Positions 25,530 to 34,347 of a stretch of DNA of 64,000 nt are shown in pieces (position 1 is the stretch's first letter; each line of letters opens with the position of its first letter). The translations under genes were made by a program, and so were the position numbers. Location of the stretch: positions 62,001-126,000 of the forward strand of contig JAXMDB010000002.1 of assembly GCA_046348995.1 (NCBI GenBank), given 5' to 3'. Origin of the DNA: JANNSX01 sp046348995. Its GTDB lineage: Bacteria; Pseudomonadota; Alphaproteobacteria; Rhizobiales; Hyphomicrobiaceae. The notes under the pieces are model-generated. The model was not told the DNA's origin. It saw nothing but the letters and a program-made list of their open reading frames with translations, and searched no databases.

Positions 25530-27335
25530 ATGCGTCGTTGGAAGTGGTGTCCGGTCGTGACCGCGGTGCTCGTCTGCGCCCTCATGTGGGCGACTGCGGC
25601 TGGCGCCGGGCCGGCGCATGGAATCGCGATGCACGGCGATCTCAAATATCCGGCGGGCTTCGCAAATTTCGACTACGTCGATCCCGATGCGCCTAAAGGC
25701 GGACGCTTGCGGCTTGCGACTGGAGAGGCCTTCGACAACCTCAACCCATTGATCGTCAAGGGCGCGCCCGCTCCGGGCATGCGCGGCTATGTCTACGAGT
25801 CGCTTCTCGAACGCTCAGCCGACGAGCCTTTCGCGCTCTATGGGCTCCTCGCCGAGACCGTGGAGACGCCTGAGGATCGCAGCTGGGTCGAGTTCAAGCT
25901 CAATCCCAAGGCTCGCTTCTCCGATGGCTCGCCGGTGACGCCCGAGGACGTGATCTTCTCGATGGAGCTATTGCGCGAGCACGGCCGGCCCAATCATCAG
26001 CGATACTACGGCAAGGTCACGAAGGCCGAGGTGAAGGACGCGCAAACCGTTCGCTTCACCTTCGATGGGTCGGGCGATCGCGAGATGCCGCTCATCATGG
26101 GGCTGATGCCGGTGCTGCCCAAGCACGCAGTCGATGTCGCGACGTTCGAGAACACGACGCTGAAGCCGCCGATCGGCACCGGGCCCTATCTCGTCGCCGA
26201 GGTCGAGGCCGGCCGCAGCGTCACCTATCGCCGCAATCCCGACTATTGGGGGAAGGATCTCAACGTCATGCGCGGCCGGTTCAATCCGGACGAGATCCGC
26301 TTCGACGTCATTCGCGATCCGAGCGCCCGTTTCGAAAGCTTCAAGACCGGCGAGGTCATGATATGGCCCGAGAGCGACCCCTCGAGCTGGTCGTCGAACT
26401 TCGATTTTCCAGCCGTCGCGGATGGCCGCGTCGAGAAGCTCGAGCTGCCGATCGGCATCCCGGCCGGCATGCAGGGGTTGGTTCTCAATACGCGCCGCCC
26501 ACCGCTCGGCGATGCCCGGGTGCGGCAGGCGCTTATCCAGCTGTTCGACTTCGAGTGGGTCAACAAGAGCCTCTACTTCGGCCTCTATAGCCGCACGCAG
26601 AGCTACTTCGACCGCTCCGAGCTTTCGGCGGCGGGCAAGCCGGCCGATGCGACGGAGCAGGCGCTGCTTGCCCCCTTCAAGGACGCGGTGAAACCCGAGG
26701 TGCTCGCGGGCAGCTACCGCCTACCCGCCACCGACGGAAGCGGACGCGATCGCCTGCCGTTGCGTGCTGCGCTCTCGCTCTTCAAGCAGGCCGGCTTCGA
26801 GCTCAAGGATGGCGTCCTCGCCAACGTGACGTCAGGGGCGCCGCTCGCGCTCGAGCTGTTGACGGTTAGTGCGGAGCAGGAACGCCTCGCTCTCACCTAT
26901 GCCGCGAGCTTGAAGCGGGCCGGCATCGCGCTGTCGATCCGGCAGATGGACAAGGTGCAGTACGAGCAGCGGCTGACCAATTTCGACTACGACATCGTTC
27001 AATTCAGCTATCCGGCCTCGCTCTCGCCAGGTAACGAGCAGGGTTTCCGTTGGAGCTCGGCCGCCGCCGATGCCAAGGGCTCGTTCAACTATGCGGGCAT
27101 CAAGAGCCCGGCCGTCGATGCGATGATCGCCGCCGTGCTTGCCGCCAAGGATCGCGGGACGTTCGTCTCGGCCGTGCGGGCCCTCGACCGCGTGCTGATC
27201 TCGGGCGACTACGTGCTGCCGCTCTTCTATGTCGAGAAGCAATGGGTGGCGGTGTGGAAGCAGGTCAAGCGCCCGTCGCAGACGCCGCTGACGGGCTATC
27301 AGGTCGATACCTGGTGGATCGAGCCGAAGCAGTGA
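25530..27335 (+). CDS. Extracellular solute-binding protein family 5 (YejA-like)
   Basis: This encodes 601 residues. ATG 25530 is preceded by AAGGAGG. The signal peptide (CPVVTAVLVCALMWATAAGAG) shows periplasmic export. The mature N terminus contains FANFDYVDPDAPKGGRLRLA, typical of the YejA subgroup that binds oligopeptides or microcin C-like compounds, and KLNPKARFSDGSPVTPEDV is a general family 5 motif. No permease or ATPase gene is adjacent, so it must work with components encoded elsewhere. The double-ATPase importer at 7686-11171 lacks its own binding protein and is one candidate partner, although YejA-type proteins normally pair with YejBEF. Confidence 0.92.
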   Translation: MRRWKWCPVVTAVLVCALMWATAAGAGPAHGIAMHGDLKYPAGFANFDYVDPDAPKGGRLRLATGEAFDNLNPLIVKGAPAPGMRGYVYESLLERSADEPFALYGLLAETVETPEDRSWVEFKLNPKARFSDGSPVTPEDVIFSMELLREHGRPNHQRYYGKVTKAEVKDAQTVRFTFDGSGDREMPLIMGLMPVLPKHAVDVATFENTTLKPPIGTGPYLVAEVEAGRSVTYRRNPDYWGKDLNVMRGRFNPDEIRFDVIRDPSARFESFKTGEVMIWPESDPSSWSSNFDFPAVADGRVEKLELPIGIPAGMQGLVLNTRRPPLGDARVRQALIQLFDFEWVNKSLYFGLYSRTQSYFDRSELSAAGKPADATEQALLAPFKDAVKPEVLAGSYRLPATDGSGRDRLPLRAALSLFKQAGFELKDGVLANVTSGAPLALELLTVSAEQERLALTYAASLKRAGIALSIRQMDKVQYEQRLTNFDYDIVQFSYPASLSPGNEQGFRWSSAAADAKGSFNYAGIKSPAVDAMIAAVLAAKDRGTFVSAVRALDRVLISGDYVLPLFYVEKQWVAVWKQVKRPSQTPLTGYQVDTWWIEPKQ

Positions 27336-27564
27336 CGCCCTCGATCGGCTTGCGAGCGACTGGCCGGCCAAGCGGCTAAGATCGTCGTCCTTCCCGCTTT
27401 GCCGCGGCACCGGTCCGGCATGGTGACGTCTCGTTTCGAGCGCCCGCCTGCCGACCCGGCAAGTCGCGCTTAACCTCGTTTTGCTGCGGCGACTTTGCGC
27501 GATTGGCTGCGAACGCCAATTCAGGCAAAATAATGTACCTGAGCTGCAACCGGCATTGGCTTGA

Positions 27565-27578
27565 AATCGTTAACGATT
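27565..27578. promoter_or_regulatory. 14-bp perfect palindrome upstream of the hydroxylase gene
   Basis: AATCGTTAACGATT is a perfect palindrome 38 bases before the ATG of the fatty-acid hydroxylase gene, in a relatively AT-rich patch where a promoter is expected. It could be an operator for an unidentified regulator. Nothing else is seen in the 281-base gap (27336-27616). Confidence 0.38.
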
Positions 27579-27616
27579 AATTGCCAAGCGAAGCCGCGTT
27601 TTTTGTCGAGGGTATC

Positions 27617-28513
27617 ATGGCTCTGACCGGGAATATGGGGACGGCAGCCGCGCGCCCTCAAGTCGCTGTTTGGCTCGTCCGCTATCTCTACGCCCCCTTC
27701 ATGATGATCGTTCCGAACGCGATCGCGGTGACGCTTCTGTCCAAGGGTTTCGCCTATTACTGGCTGGCGCCGGTCGCGATTGCGGCGCTCGGCATCTCGT
27801 TCGTGGCCGAGCACGTTGCGCCCTACGTCCCCGAGTGGAACGCCGATCACGACGATCTGCCGCGCGATGTCGCGCATGGTCTGATCTACGAGCTCTGCTC
27901 GTTCAACTCGATGCTGATCCTGCCATTCTTGACGATGTGGATCCCGTGGGCGGGCGCCGTGTGGCCGTCGAGCTGGCCGCTCGGTCTGCAACTCGTCTTC
28001 GCGATCGTGCTCGCCGACGTCGGCGTGACGATGATCCACTACTGGAGCCACAAGACGAACCTGCTCTGGCGGTTCCACGAGATCCACCACTCGTCGCGGC
28101 GGCTCTACGGCTTGAACGGCCTAGTGCGCCACCCGGTGCACCAGACGCTCGATCTTGCCGTTGGCTTCATGCCGCTCATTCTGCTCGGGCTACCGCTCGA
28201 CATCGCCGTGCTGCTCGGCTTTGCGATCACCATGCAGCTCTTCCTGCAGCACTCGAACGCGGATGTCCGCGTCGGGCCGTTTGCGCAGATCCTCGCCATC
28301 GGTCCCGTGCACCGGTTGCATCACAACAACTGGTCGGGTCAGGGCGACATCAACTTCGGTCTCTACTTCAACTTCTGGGACCGGATGCTCGGCACCTTCC
28401 GCACCGAGGGTGGCGACAAGATCCGCGCGGGCGAGGTTGGTGTCACCGAGGACGGCAAGGACCACAGCACGCACTATTGGAAAGAGATGCTCCGGCCGTT
28501 CCGGAAGCCCTGA
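27617..28513 (+). CDS. Sterol desaturase/fatty acid hydroxylase family membrane protein
   Basis: This encodes 298 residues, starting at ATG 27617 rather than the TTG at 27581. Four to five hydrophobic segments surround the histidine clusters that bind a di-iron centre: HYWSHK near residue 140, FHEIHHSS, RHPVHQ, and HRLHHNN in the C-terminal part. Such enzymes hydroxylate or desaturate lipids (fatty acids, sterols, hopanoids, carotenoids) in the membrane using oxygen. The substrate is unknown. The gene converges with purQ, whose stop lies 6 bp away. Confidence 0.9.
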   Translation: MALTGNMGTAAARPQVAVWLVRYLYAPFMMIVPNAIAVTLLSKGFAYYWLAPVAIAALGISFVAEHVAPYVPEWNADHDDLPRDVAHGLIYELCSFNSMLILPFLTMWIPWAGAVWPSSWPLGLQLVFAIVLADVGVTMIHYWSHKTNLLWRFHEIHHSSRRLYGLNGLVRHPVHQTLDLAVGFMPLILLGLPLDIAVLLGFAITMQLFLQHSNADVRVGPFAQILAIGPVHRLHHNNWSGQGDINFGLYFNFWDRMLGTFRTEGGDKIRAGEVGVTEDGKDHSTHYWKEMLRPFRKP

Positions 28514-28519
28514 TCCCGC

Positions 28520-29215
28520 TCACGCCGTCTCGAGCGAGGTAACCAAGCTCTCGAACAGTGCCCGGCCGTCCGTGCCGCCGAGCAAGGGATCGGCGAGCCG
28601 CTCGGGATGGGGCATCAGTCCGAGCACGCGGCCTTTGGCATCCACGATGCCGGCGATATTGCGCTGGGCGCCGTTCGGGTTCGCCTCTGCGGTGATCTCG
28701 CCGTCCTGGTCGGCATAGCGGAAGGCGACCTGGCCCTCGCCTTCGAGCCGGTCCAGCGTTGCCTTGTCGGCGAAGTAGTTGCCCTCGCCGTGGGCGATCG
28801 GCATCACGGCCAAGCCCTTGTTGCGGTACTGGCGGGTGAAGATCGTGTCGTTGCGCTCGACGCGTAAGGTCACGTCCTTGCAGATGTACTTGAGCGAGGC
28901 GTTGCGCAGCAGCACGCCCGGCAGGAGGCCCGACTCGCAGAGGATCTGGAAGCCGTTGCAGATGCCGATGACCGGCGTGCCGGCCTTCGCCTTGGCGACC
29001 ACGTCCTTCATGATCGCCGAATGCGCGGCCATGGCGCCGCATCTGAGGTAGTCGCCGTAAGAGAAGCCGCCGGGCAGCACGATGAGGTCGGTCTTGGGCA
29101 CTGCGCTGTCGCCGTGCCAGACCATGTCGGCCTTGCGCCCAGTCGCCTGCTCGAGGGCCACAGCCACATCCCGATCGCAGTTGGAGCCAGGGAAGACGAT
29201 GACGGCGGATTTCAT
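28520..29215 (-). CDS. purQ: Phosphoribosylformylglycinamidine synthase, glutaminase subunit
   Basis: This 231-residue class I glutamine amidotransferase starts at ATG 29215 (MKSAVIVFPGSNCDRD). The nucleophile Cys is in VIGICNGFQILCE and the His-Glu of the triad lies in LMPHPERLADP. It supplies ammonia to the large PurL subunit in the fourth step of purine synthesis, with PurS as the bridging subunit. The order on this strand is purC, purS, a small membrane protein gene, purQ. PurL is not encoded in the window. Confidence 0.96.
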   Translation of the reverse strand: MKSAVIVFPGSNCDRDVAVALEQATGRKADMVWHGDSAVPKTDLIVLPGGFSYGDYLRCGAMAAHSAIMKDVVAKAKAGTPVIGICNGFQILCESGLLPGVLLRNASLKYICKDVTLRVERNDTIFTRQYRNKGLAVMPIAHGEGNYFADKATLDRLEGEGQVAFRYADQDGEITAEANPNGAQRNIAGIVDAKGRVLGLMPHPERLADPLLGGTDGRALFESLVTSLETA

Positions 29216-29300
29216 GGGCGGGCTCCGTTGGTCGGCGTCTCGAGGGAGTTCGCTAGCAGGCTCGAAGGCCGAGGTCCATCGACGGTAGGGGCGACCTGCC

Positions 29301-29444
29301 TCACCCCGGCATCCAAAACACGACCGCAAGCCCCGCCGCGATCAGCGGCACGAGAATGAAAATCGCCGCCTTGATTGCGAGGTAGCGCGCGGCCTCGGCG
29401 CCGTCGCTGCGCTTCGAGCCGCCGGCGGTGTCGGGCGCGCCCAT
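29301..29444 (-). CDS. 47-residue single-span membrane protein between purS and purQ
   Basis: ATG 29444 lies 7 bases after the purS stop codon, whose own sequence (GGGTGAG) supplies a ribosome site; the frame closes at TGA 29301. The product has a polar N terminus (GAPDTAGGSKRSDGAEAARY) and one strong membrane helix (LAIKAAIFILVPLIAAGLAV) ending VFWMPG. Tight spacing inside a purine operon, a proper start and a clean hydrophobic helix support a real gene. It has no resemblance to a purine enzyme. It might anchor or tune the FGAM synthase complex, but this is speculation. Confidence 0.72.
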   Translation of the reverse strand: MGAPDTAGGSKRSDGAEAARYLAIKAAIFILVPLIAAGLAVVFWMPG

Positions 29445-29451
29445 GGCCGCC

Positions 29452-29691
29452 TCACCCCAGCTCGTAGCTGTAGTTCTCGATCACCGTGTTGGCGAGCAGC
29501 TCCTTGCACATCTTCTCGACGGCCGCCTTGGCCTTCTTCGGATCGGTCTCGGCCAAGTCGACCTCGATGTACTTGCCCTGCCGGACGTCGCCGACGCCCT
29601 TGAAGCCGAGCGAGCCCAAAGCGCCCTCGATCGCCTTACCTTGCGGATCGAGGACGCCGTCCTTCAGGGTCACCTTGATGCGCGCCTTCAT
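29452..29691 (-). CDS. purS: Phosphoribosylformylglycinamidine synthase, PurS subunit
   Basis: This encodes 79 residues, the usual size. The characteristic start KARIKVTLKDGVLDPQGKAI is followed by VGDVRQGKYIEVDL and the C-terminal VCKEL-like region ending NYSYELG. PurS forms dimers that hold PurQ and small-type PurL together. The gene lies 7 bp after purC on the same strand. Confidence 0.96.
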   Translation of the reverse strand: MKARIKVTLKDGVLDPQGKAIEGALGSLGFKGVGDVRQGKYIEVDLAETDPKKAKAAVEKMCKELLANTVIENYSYELG

Positions 29692-29698
29692 GAGCCCT

Positions 29699-30472
29699 CT
29701 ATTGCTTCGAGGAGACGAGCCGCGGGCCTTTGACCCGCGAGGGGTTGGCTTCCACGAGCACGCCCAAGCGCCGCGCCACGTCCTGATAGGCTTCGACGAG
29801 ACCGCCGAGATCCTTGCGGAAGCGATCCTTGTCGAGCTTCTCGTCCGTCTTCATGTCCCACAGACGGCAGCAGTCGGGGCTGATCTCGTCGGCGAGCACG
29901 ATGCGCACCTGGTCGTTCTCGAACAGCCGGCCGAACTCGACCTTGAAGTCGACGAGGCGGATGCCGACGCCCAGGAACAGGCCGGTCAGGAAATCGTTAA
30001 TGCGCAACGCCAGCGCCATGATCTCGTCGAGCTCGGAGGGGGCAGCCCAGCCGAACGCCGTGATGTGCTCTTCCGAAACCATCGGATCGCCGAGCTCGTC
30101 GTTCTTGTAGCAGAACTCGATGATTGAGCGCGGCAGCGCGGCGCCTTCGGTCAAGCCGAGCCGCGAGCACAGCGAGCCCGCCGCGACGTTGCGCACGATG
30201 ACCTCGAGCGGCACGATCTCGACCTCGCGGATCAGCTGCTCGCGCATGTTGATCCGGCGGATGAAGTGATTGGGGACGCCGACCTCCGCGAGCTTCGTAT
30301 AGATGTACTCGGAGATGCGGTTGTTGATGACGCCCTTGCCCTCGATGATCTGGTGCTTCTTTTTGTTGAAGGCCGTGGCGTCATCCTTGAAGTGCTGGAT
30401 GAGCGTGCCGGGCTCCGGACCCTCGTACAGGGTCTTGGCCTTGCCCTCGTAAACGAGACGCCGACGGTTCAT
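29699..30472 (-). CDS. purC: SAICAR synthase (phosphoribosylaminoimidazole-succinocarboxamide synthase)
   Basis: This encodes 257 residues, starting at ATG 30472 (MNRRRLVYEGKAKTLYEG); the alternative start five codons upstream is not conserved. It joins CAIR with aspartate using ATP in purine synthesis. Motifs include the ATP-binding YEGKAKTLYE, GKGVINNRISEYI, VPLEVIVRNVAAGS (signature 1) and LVDFKVEFGR (signature 2), with LADEISPD for metal binding. It is first in the purC-purS-orf-purQ run. The upstream region (30473-30753) is divergent with the ATPase zeta gene. Confidence 0.97.
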   Translation of the reverse strand: MNRRRLVYEGKAKTLYEGPEPGTLIQHFKDDATAFNKKKHQIIEGKGVINNRISEYIYTKLAEVGVPNHFIRRINMREQLIREVEIVPLEVIVRNVAAGSLCSRLGLTEGAALPRSIIEFCYKNDELGDPMVSEEHITAFGWAAPSELDEIMALALRINDFLTGLFLGVGIRLVDFKVEFGRLFENDQVRIVLADEISPDCCRLWDMKTDEKLDKDRFRKDLGGLVEAYQDVARRLGVLVEANPSRVKGPRLVSSKQ

Positions 30473-30753
30473 GGGGGAGGTCCTCACAAAAAGAGAAAGA
30501 CGGGCTCAACGGAGAGCCAAACGGCCCGCAACGCCCGTCCATCGAGGGCTCAAGCTAGCCCATCGGGCATGGCGAAACAATGCGGCGCGGGCCGCCGGTC
30601 CCCCTTCACCTTACCGCACCGCAGCATGGTTGATTTGCGGCATCTGCCGAGCTATGCAACTCGGGAGAGAATGCCCATATGACCGGTGCCTTCGGGTCGA
30701 TCGAAGGCGTCGATGCAACACGTGTCGCAAAATTCCCACACCGGAGACGCAGA

Positions 30754-31083
30754 ATGGCCTCGTTCGACAACCGCGAAAAGGGCTTCGAGAACAAGTTCGC
30801 CCACGACCAGGAGCTTCAGTTCAAGGCGCAGGCCCGCCGGAACAAGCTGCTCGGGCTTTGGGCGGCCGAGAAGATGGGGCTGACCGGCGGTGACGCCGAC
30901 GCCTATGCCAAGACGGTCGTGAAGGCCGATTTCGACGAGCCGGGCGACGAGGACGTGTTCCGCAAGATCCGCAAGGACTTCGACACCAAGGGCGTCAGCC
31001 AGTCCGACCACCAGATCCGCCGCACCATGGACGAGCTGCTGGCGACGGCGAAGGATCAACTCATGCGCGAGACGAAGGCGTAA
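30754..31083 (+). CDS. F1-ATPase inhibitor zeta subunit (DUF1476)
   Basis: This encodes 109 residues, starting at ATG 30754 (MASFDNREKGFENKFAHDQE), the strongly conserved N terminus of the alphaproteobacterial zeta subunit, whose first residues insert into F1 and block ATP hydrolysis. The rest (LWAAEKMGLTG, ADFDEPGDEDVFRKIRKDFD, HQIRRTMDELLATA) follows the DUF1476 four-helix pattern. The upstream in-frame extension to 30679 is not conserved. The family is essentially restricted to alphaproteobacteria and supports the taxonomic call. Confidence 0.93.
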   Translation: MASFDNREKGFENKFAHDQELQFKAQARRNKLLGLWAAEKMGLTGGDADAYAKTVVKADFDEPGDEDVFRKIRKDFDTKGVSQSDHQIRRTMDELLATAKDQLMRETKA

Positions 31084-31088
31084 GCTTG

Positions 31089-31176
31089 GTAGGGCGGACT
31101 GAGCGTTTGCGAAGTCCGCCATCGCGAGCAGGATGTCTGATGCGGTGGATTTCGCCTTTCGGCTCAGTCCACACTA
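31089..31176. repeat. Inverted pair of REP-like palindromes (BIME-like)
   Basis: The first unit is a hairpin with stem GGCGGACT (31093-31100) and AGTCCGCC (31113-31120). The second unit (about 31144-31176) is a diverged inverted copy: GGACTGAGC at 31096-31104 matches the complement of GCTCAGTCC at 31162-31170, and GTGGA/TCCAC forms its own stem. A near-identical copy of the first unit lies at 58728-58760. The second unit runs into the stop codon of the RND pump gene. It sits between two convergent genes, a typical REP position. Confidence 0.7.
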
Positions 31177-34100
31177 CTCCGCCGGTACCGGCGCGCCGTG
31201 GCCATGTCCGATCTGGGCATGCGCCGGTGCAGGGAGAGCCTCGCCCTCGGGCGGCTCGTCTTTCGGCCCGATGAAGCGGCCGAGCAGCCAGCCGAAGAAC
31301 CGGCCGATGTCGTCCATCATCAGATAGATCGTCGGCACGAACAGCAGGCACAAGAGCGTCGAGGCGATCAGGCCGCCGATGACGGCCGTCCCCATCGGCG
31401 CGCGGAACTCGCCGCCGATGCCGTGGCCCATGGCCGTCGGCACCATGCCGGCCACCATGGCGACCGTCGTCATGATGATCGGCCGGGCGCGCTTGCGGCC
31501 CGCATCGATCACGGCATCGCGGCGCGGCACGCCCTGGCGAACCTCCTCGACGGCGAAGTCCACCATCAGAATGGCGTTCTTGGTCGAGATGCCCATCAGC
31601 ATCAGCATGCCGATGAGAACCGGCATCGAGAAGGCCGTCTGCGACAGGAGCATCGCCGTGACGACGCCGCTGCCCGCCAAGAGCAAGGACGACACGATCG
31701 TCAGAGCCTGGAACAGGTTACGAAGCAGCAGAACCAGCAGCCCCATGACCATCAAGAGGCCCGCCCCCATGGCCATGAAGAAGCCCTGGAAGATCTCGGC
31801 CATGATCTCGGCATCGCCACTCTCTTGGAATCGGACCCCCGGCGGCAGCGACTTGGCGGCCGGCAGCGCCTTGATCGTGTTCAGCGCATCGCCGAGCTCG
31901 AGCCCGGGCGCCAGATCGGCGCCGATCTTCACCTGCCGAACCCGGTCGTAGCGCTCGATCGAGGTCGGGCCGGTGCCGAAGCGCACATCGGCGACGCTGG
32001 CGAGCGGCACCGTGCTGCCGTCGCCCGTGCGAATGCGCATGGCTTTGAGCTGCTGGAGATCGTCGCGGGCCTGCACCTCGAGCTGCACGCGGATCGGGAT
32101 CAGCCGGTCGCCGGCTTTGAACTTGGCGAGGTTCGCGCCGACATCGCCGATCGTGGCGATGCGCACGACCTCGGCGACCGTCTCGGGCGCGACGCCCAGC
32201 CGTGACAGCTCGTCGAGCTTGGGCTCGACGCGAATTTCGGGCCGGTCGAGACCCGCCTCCGCCGCCACGTTCGACAGACCCGGAGTCTGCCGCATGGCCG
32301 ATTCGAGCTTGGCGACGCCCTGTTGGAGGGCGGTCATGTCGTCACCGAGCATCGACACCGAGATGCCGCGCTCGCCGCGGTCGTTGACGAAGGAGATGCG
32401 TACGTCCGGCATGCCGGCAAGCGCCTGCTCGACCTCGGCTTCGATCATCTTCTGCGTCTTCGCCCGGTCGTACTTCGGCGTCAGCCGGACATTGGCGGTC
32501 GCATTGCGGACCTCGGCGAGACCCGTCGGCTTGGCGCCGCCGAGGATGAACACCGACTCGACGCCATCGACCCGCTTCAGCCGCGCGGCGATCTTGTCGG
32601 TGAGCGCCGCCGTGTCGTCGAGGCGTGAGCCCGGCGGCAGCTCGACCTGCATGACGATCTTGGCGACGTCGGGAATGGGGAACAGCCCCGACGGCAGGAA
32701 CCTCGTGGCGTAGACCCAGCCGAAGACGATGGCGACGAAAGGCACCAGCATGAGCCAGTGTGACCAGCGCCAATACATCGTGGCGCGCAACAGCCGCGTG
32801 TACATCCGCATCAGGAAGCTGTCGGTGTGAACGACATGCTCCGGGCTCGACCGCAAGAGATAGGCCGTCATCATCGGTGTGATGAGGCGGGCGACGAGCA
32901 GGGAAAAGACGACCGAGATCGCCACCGTCAAGCCGAACTGCTTGAAATACTGTCCGGCGATGCCGCCCATGAAGCTCACGGGCGCGAACACGGCGACGAT
33001 CGTCATCGAGATGGCGATGACCGCCATGCCGATCTCGTCGGCGGCTTCGAGCGAGGCGCGGTAGGCGGATTTGCCCAACCGCATGTGGCGAACGATGTTC
33101 TCGATCTCGACGATCGCGTCGTCGACCAGGATGCCGGTCGCGAGCGTCATGGCGAGCAGGCTCACGAGGTTGAGCGAGAACCCCATCATGTCCATGATCC
33201 AGAAAGTCGGGATCACGGACAATGGAAGCGCCACGGCTGCGATGAAGGTCGCCCGCCAGTCGCCCAGGAAGATCAACACGACGAGCACGGCGAGGGCTGA
33301 GCCCTCGAGCAGCGTCGTCATCGCCGCCTCGTAATTGCCGACGGTGTAGTCGACCGAATCGTCGATCAGCTTGATCGTCGTGCCGGGCGCCTTGGCACCG
33401 AGCTCGGCGATCTTCTTCGACACGACGTCGGCGACGGAGACGTCGCTCGCCCCCTTGGCGCGGAAGATCGCGAAAGACACGACCGGCTCGCCGTCGACGC
33501 GGCTGAACGAGCGCGGATCCTCGGCGGTGTCGAGCACCTTGCCCAAGGCCGTCAGCTTGACGCGCCGGCCGCCGGGCAAGGCGATCTCGGTATTGCCGAG
33601 GGCTTCCAGACTCTGTGCACTCGACAACGTCCGGATCGCCTGCTCCTGACCGCCGACCTCGGCGCGGCCGCCGGCGAGATCGGCGTTGGTGGCGCGAAGC
33701 TGGTGGCTGACGTCGGCGGCCGTGATGCCGAAGGCCATGAGACGGTCGGGATCGAGCGCAAGCCTGATCTCGCGGCTGACGCCGCCGTAGCGCTCGACGC
33801 GGCCGACGCCGCGCAGCCCCTGGACCTCGCGCTTCACCGTGTCGTCAACGTACCAGGACAGCTCCTCGAGCGTCATGGCGGGGTTGGACACCGAGTAGGT
33901 GAGGATCGCCTGGCCCTCGACATCGATCCGCTGGACGATCGGCTCGTCGATCGTCCTCGGCATGTCGCCGCGAATTTTGGCGATGGCGTCCTTGACGTCG
34001 TTGAGGGCCCGGTCGGTATCGACACCGAGGTTGAACTCGATGACGGTCTGCGACGAGCCGTCCTTCACCGAGGACTGCAGATGCTTGACGCCCGAGATCG

Positions 34101-34317
34101 AGGCGACCGCGTCCTCGACGCGCTTCGTCACCTGGCTTTCGAGCTCGCTCGGCGCGGCGCCCGACTGCGTGACGTTGATCGCCACGATAGGCACGTCGAT
34201 GTTGGGGAAGCGCGTCACCGACATGTTCTTGAAGGTGAACAGGCCGAGCGCGCACAGCACGACGAACATGACGATCGCCGGAATCGGCTGACGGATGGAC
34301 CAGGCTGAAAAATTCAT
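31174..34317 (-). CDS. RND efflux pump inner-membrane subunit (HAE1/AcrB family)
   Basis: This 1,047-residue proton-driven exporter has a single N-terminal helix, then two large periplasmic loops and twelve membrane helices in total. Recognisable segments are WSIRQPIPAIVMFVVLCALG at the N terminus, the helix-4 LATGILVDDAIVEIENI with the paired aspartates used in proton relay, and MLMGISTKNAILMVDFA in the second half. It is encoded after the adaptor gene (30-bp gap) and a tetR gene on the same strand, a standard regulated pump operon. An outer-membrane partner is not in this operon. Substrates are probably lipophilic toxicants, but that is not shown by sequence. Confidence 0.95.
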   Translation of the reverse strand: MNFSAWSIRQPIPAIVMFVVLCALGLFTFKNMSVTRFPNIDVPIVAINVTQSGAAPSELESQVTKRVEDAVASISGVKHLQSSVKDGSSQTVIEFNLGVDTDRALNDVKDAIAKIRGDMPRTIDEPIVQRIDVEGQAILTYSVSNPAMTLEELSWYVDDTVKREVQGLRGVGRVERYGGVSREIRLALDPDRLMAFGITAADVSHQLRATNADLAGGRAEVGGQEQAIRTLSSAQSLEALGNTEIALPGGRRVKLTALGKVLDTAEDPRSFSRVDGEPVVSFAIFRAKGASDVSVADVVSKKIAELGAKAPGTTIKLIDDSVDYTVGNYEAAMTTLLEGSALAVLVVLIFLGDWRATFIAAVALPLSVIPTFWIMDMMGFSLNLVSLLAMTLATGILVDDAIVEIENIVRHMRLGKSAYRASLEAADEIGMAVIAISMTIVAVFAPVSFMGGIAGQYFKQFGLTVAISVVFSLLVARLITPMMTAYLLRSSPEHVVHTDSFLMRMYTRLLRATMYWRWSHWLMLVPFVAIVFGWVYATRFLPSGLFPIPDVAKIVMQVELPPGSRLDDTAALTDKIAARLKRVDGVESVFILGGAKPTGLAEVRNATANVRLTPKYDRAKTQKMIEAEVEQALAGMPDVRISFVNDRGERGISVSMLGDDMTALQQGVAKLESAMRQTPGLSNVAAEAGLDRPEIRVEPKLDELSRLGVAPETVAEVVRIATIGDVGANLAKFKAGDRLIPIRVQLEVQARDDLQQLKAMRIRTGDGSTVPLASVADVRFGTGPTSIERYDRVRQVKIGADLAPGLELGDALNTIKALPAAKSLPPGVRFQESGDAEIMAEIFQGFFMAMGAGLLMVMGLLVLLLRNLFQALTIVSSLLLAGSGVVTAMLLSQTAFSMPVLIGMLMLMGISTKNAILMVDFAVEEVRQGVPRRDAVIDAGRKRARPIIMTTVAMVAGMVPTAMGHGIGGEFRAPMGTAVIGGLIASTLLCLLFVPTIYLMMDDIGRFFGWLLGRFIGPKDEPPEGEALPAPAHAQIGHGHGAPVPAE

Positions 34318-34347
34318 GAGTACGAAACCCTGATCTCGAGCGATTGC

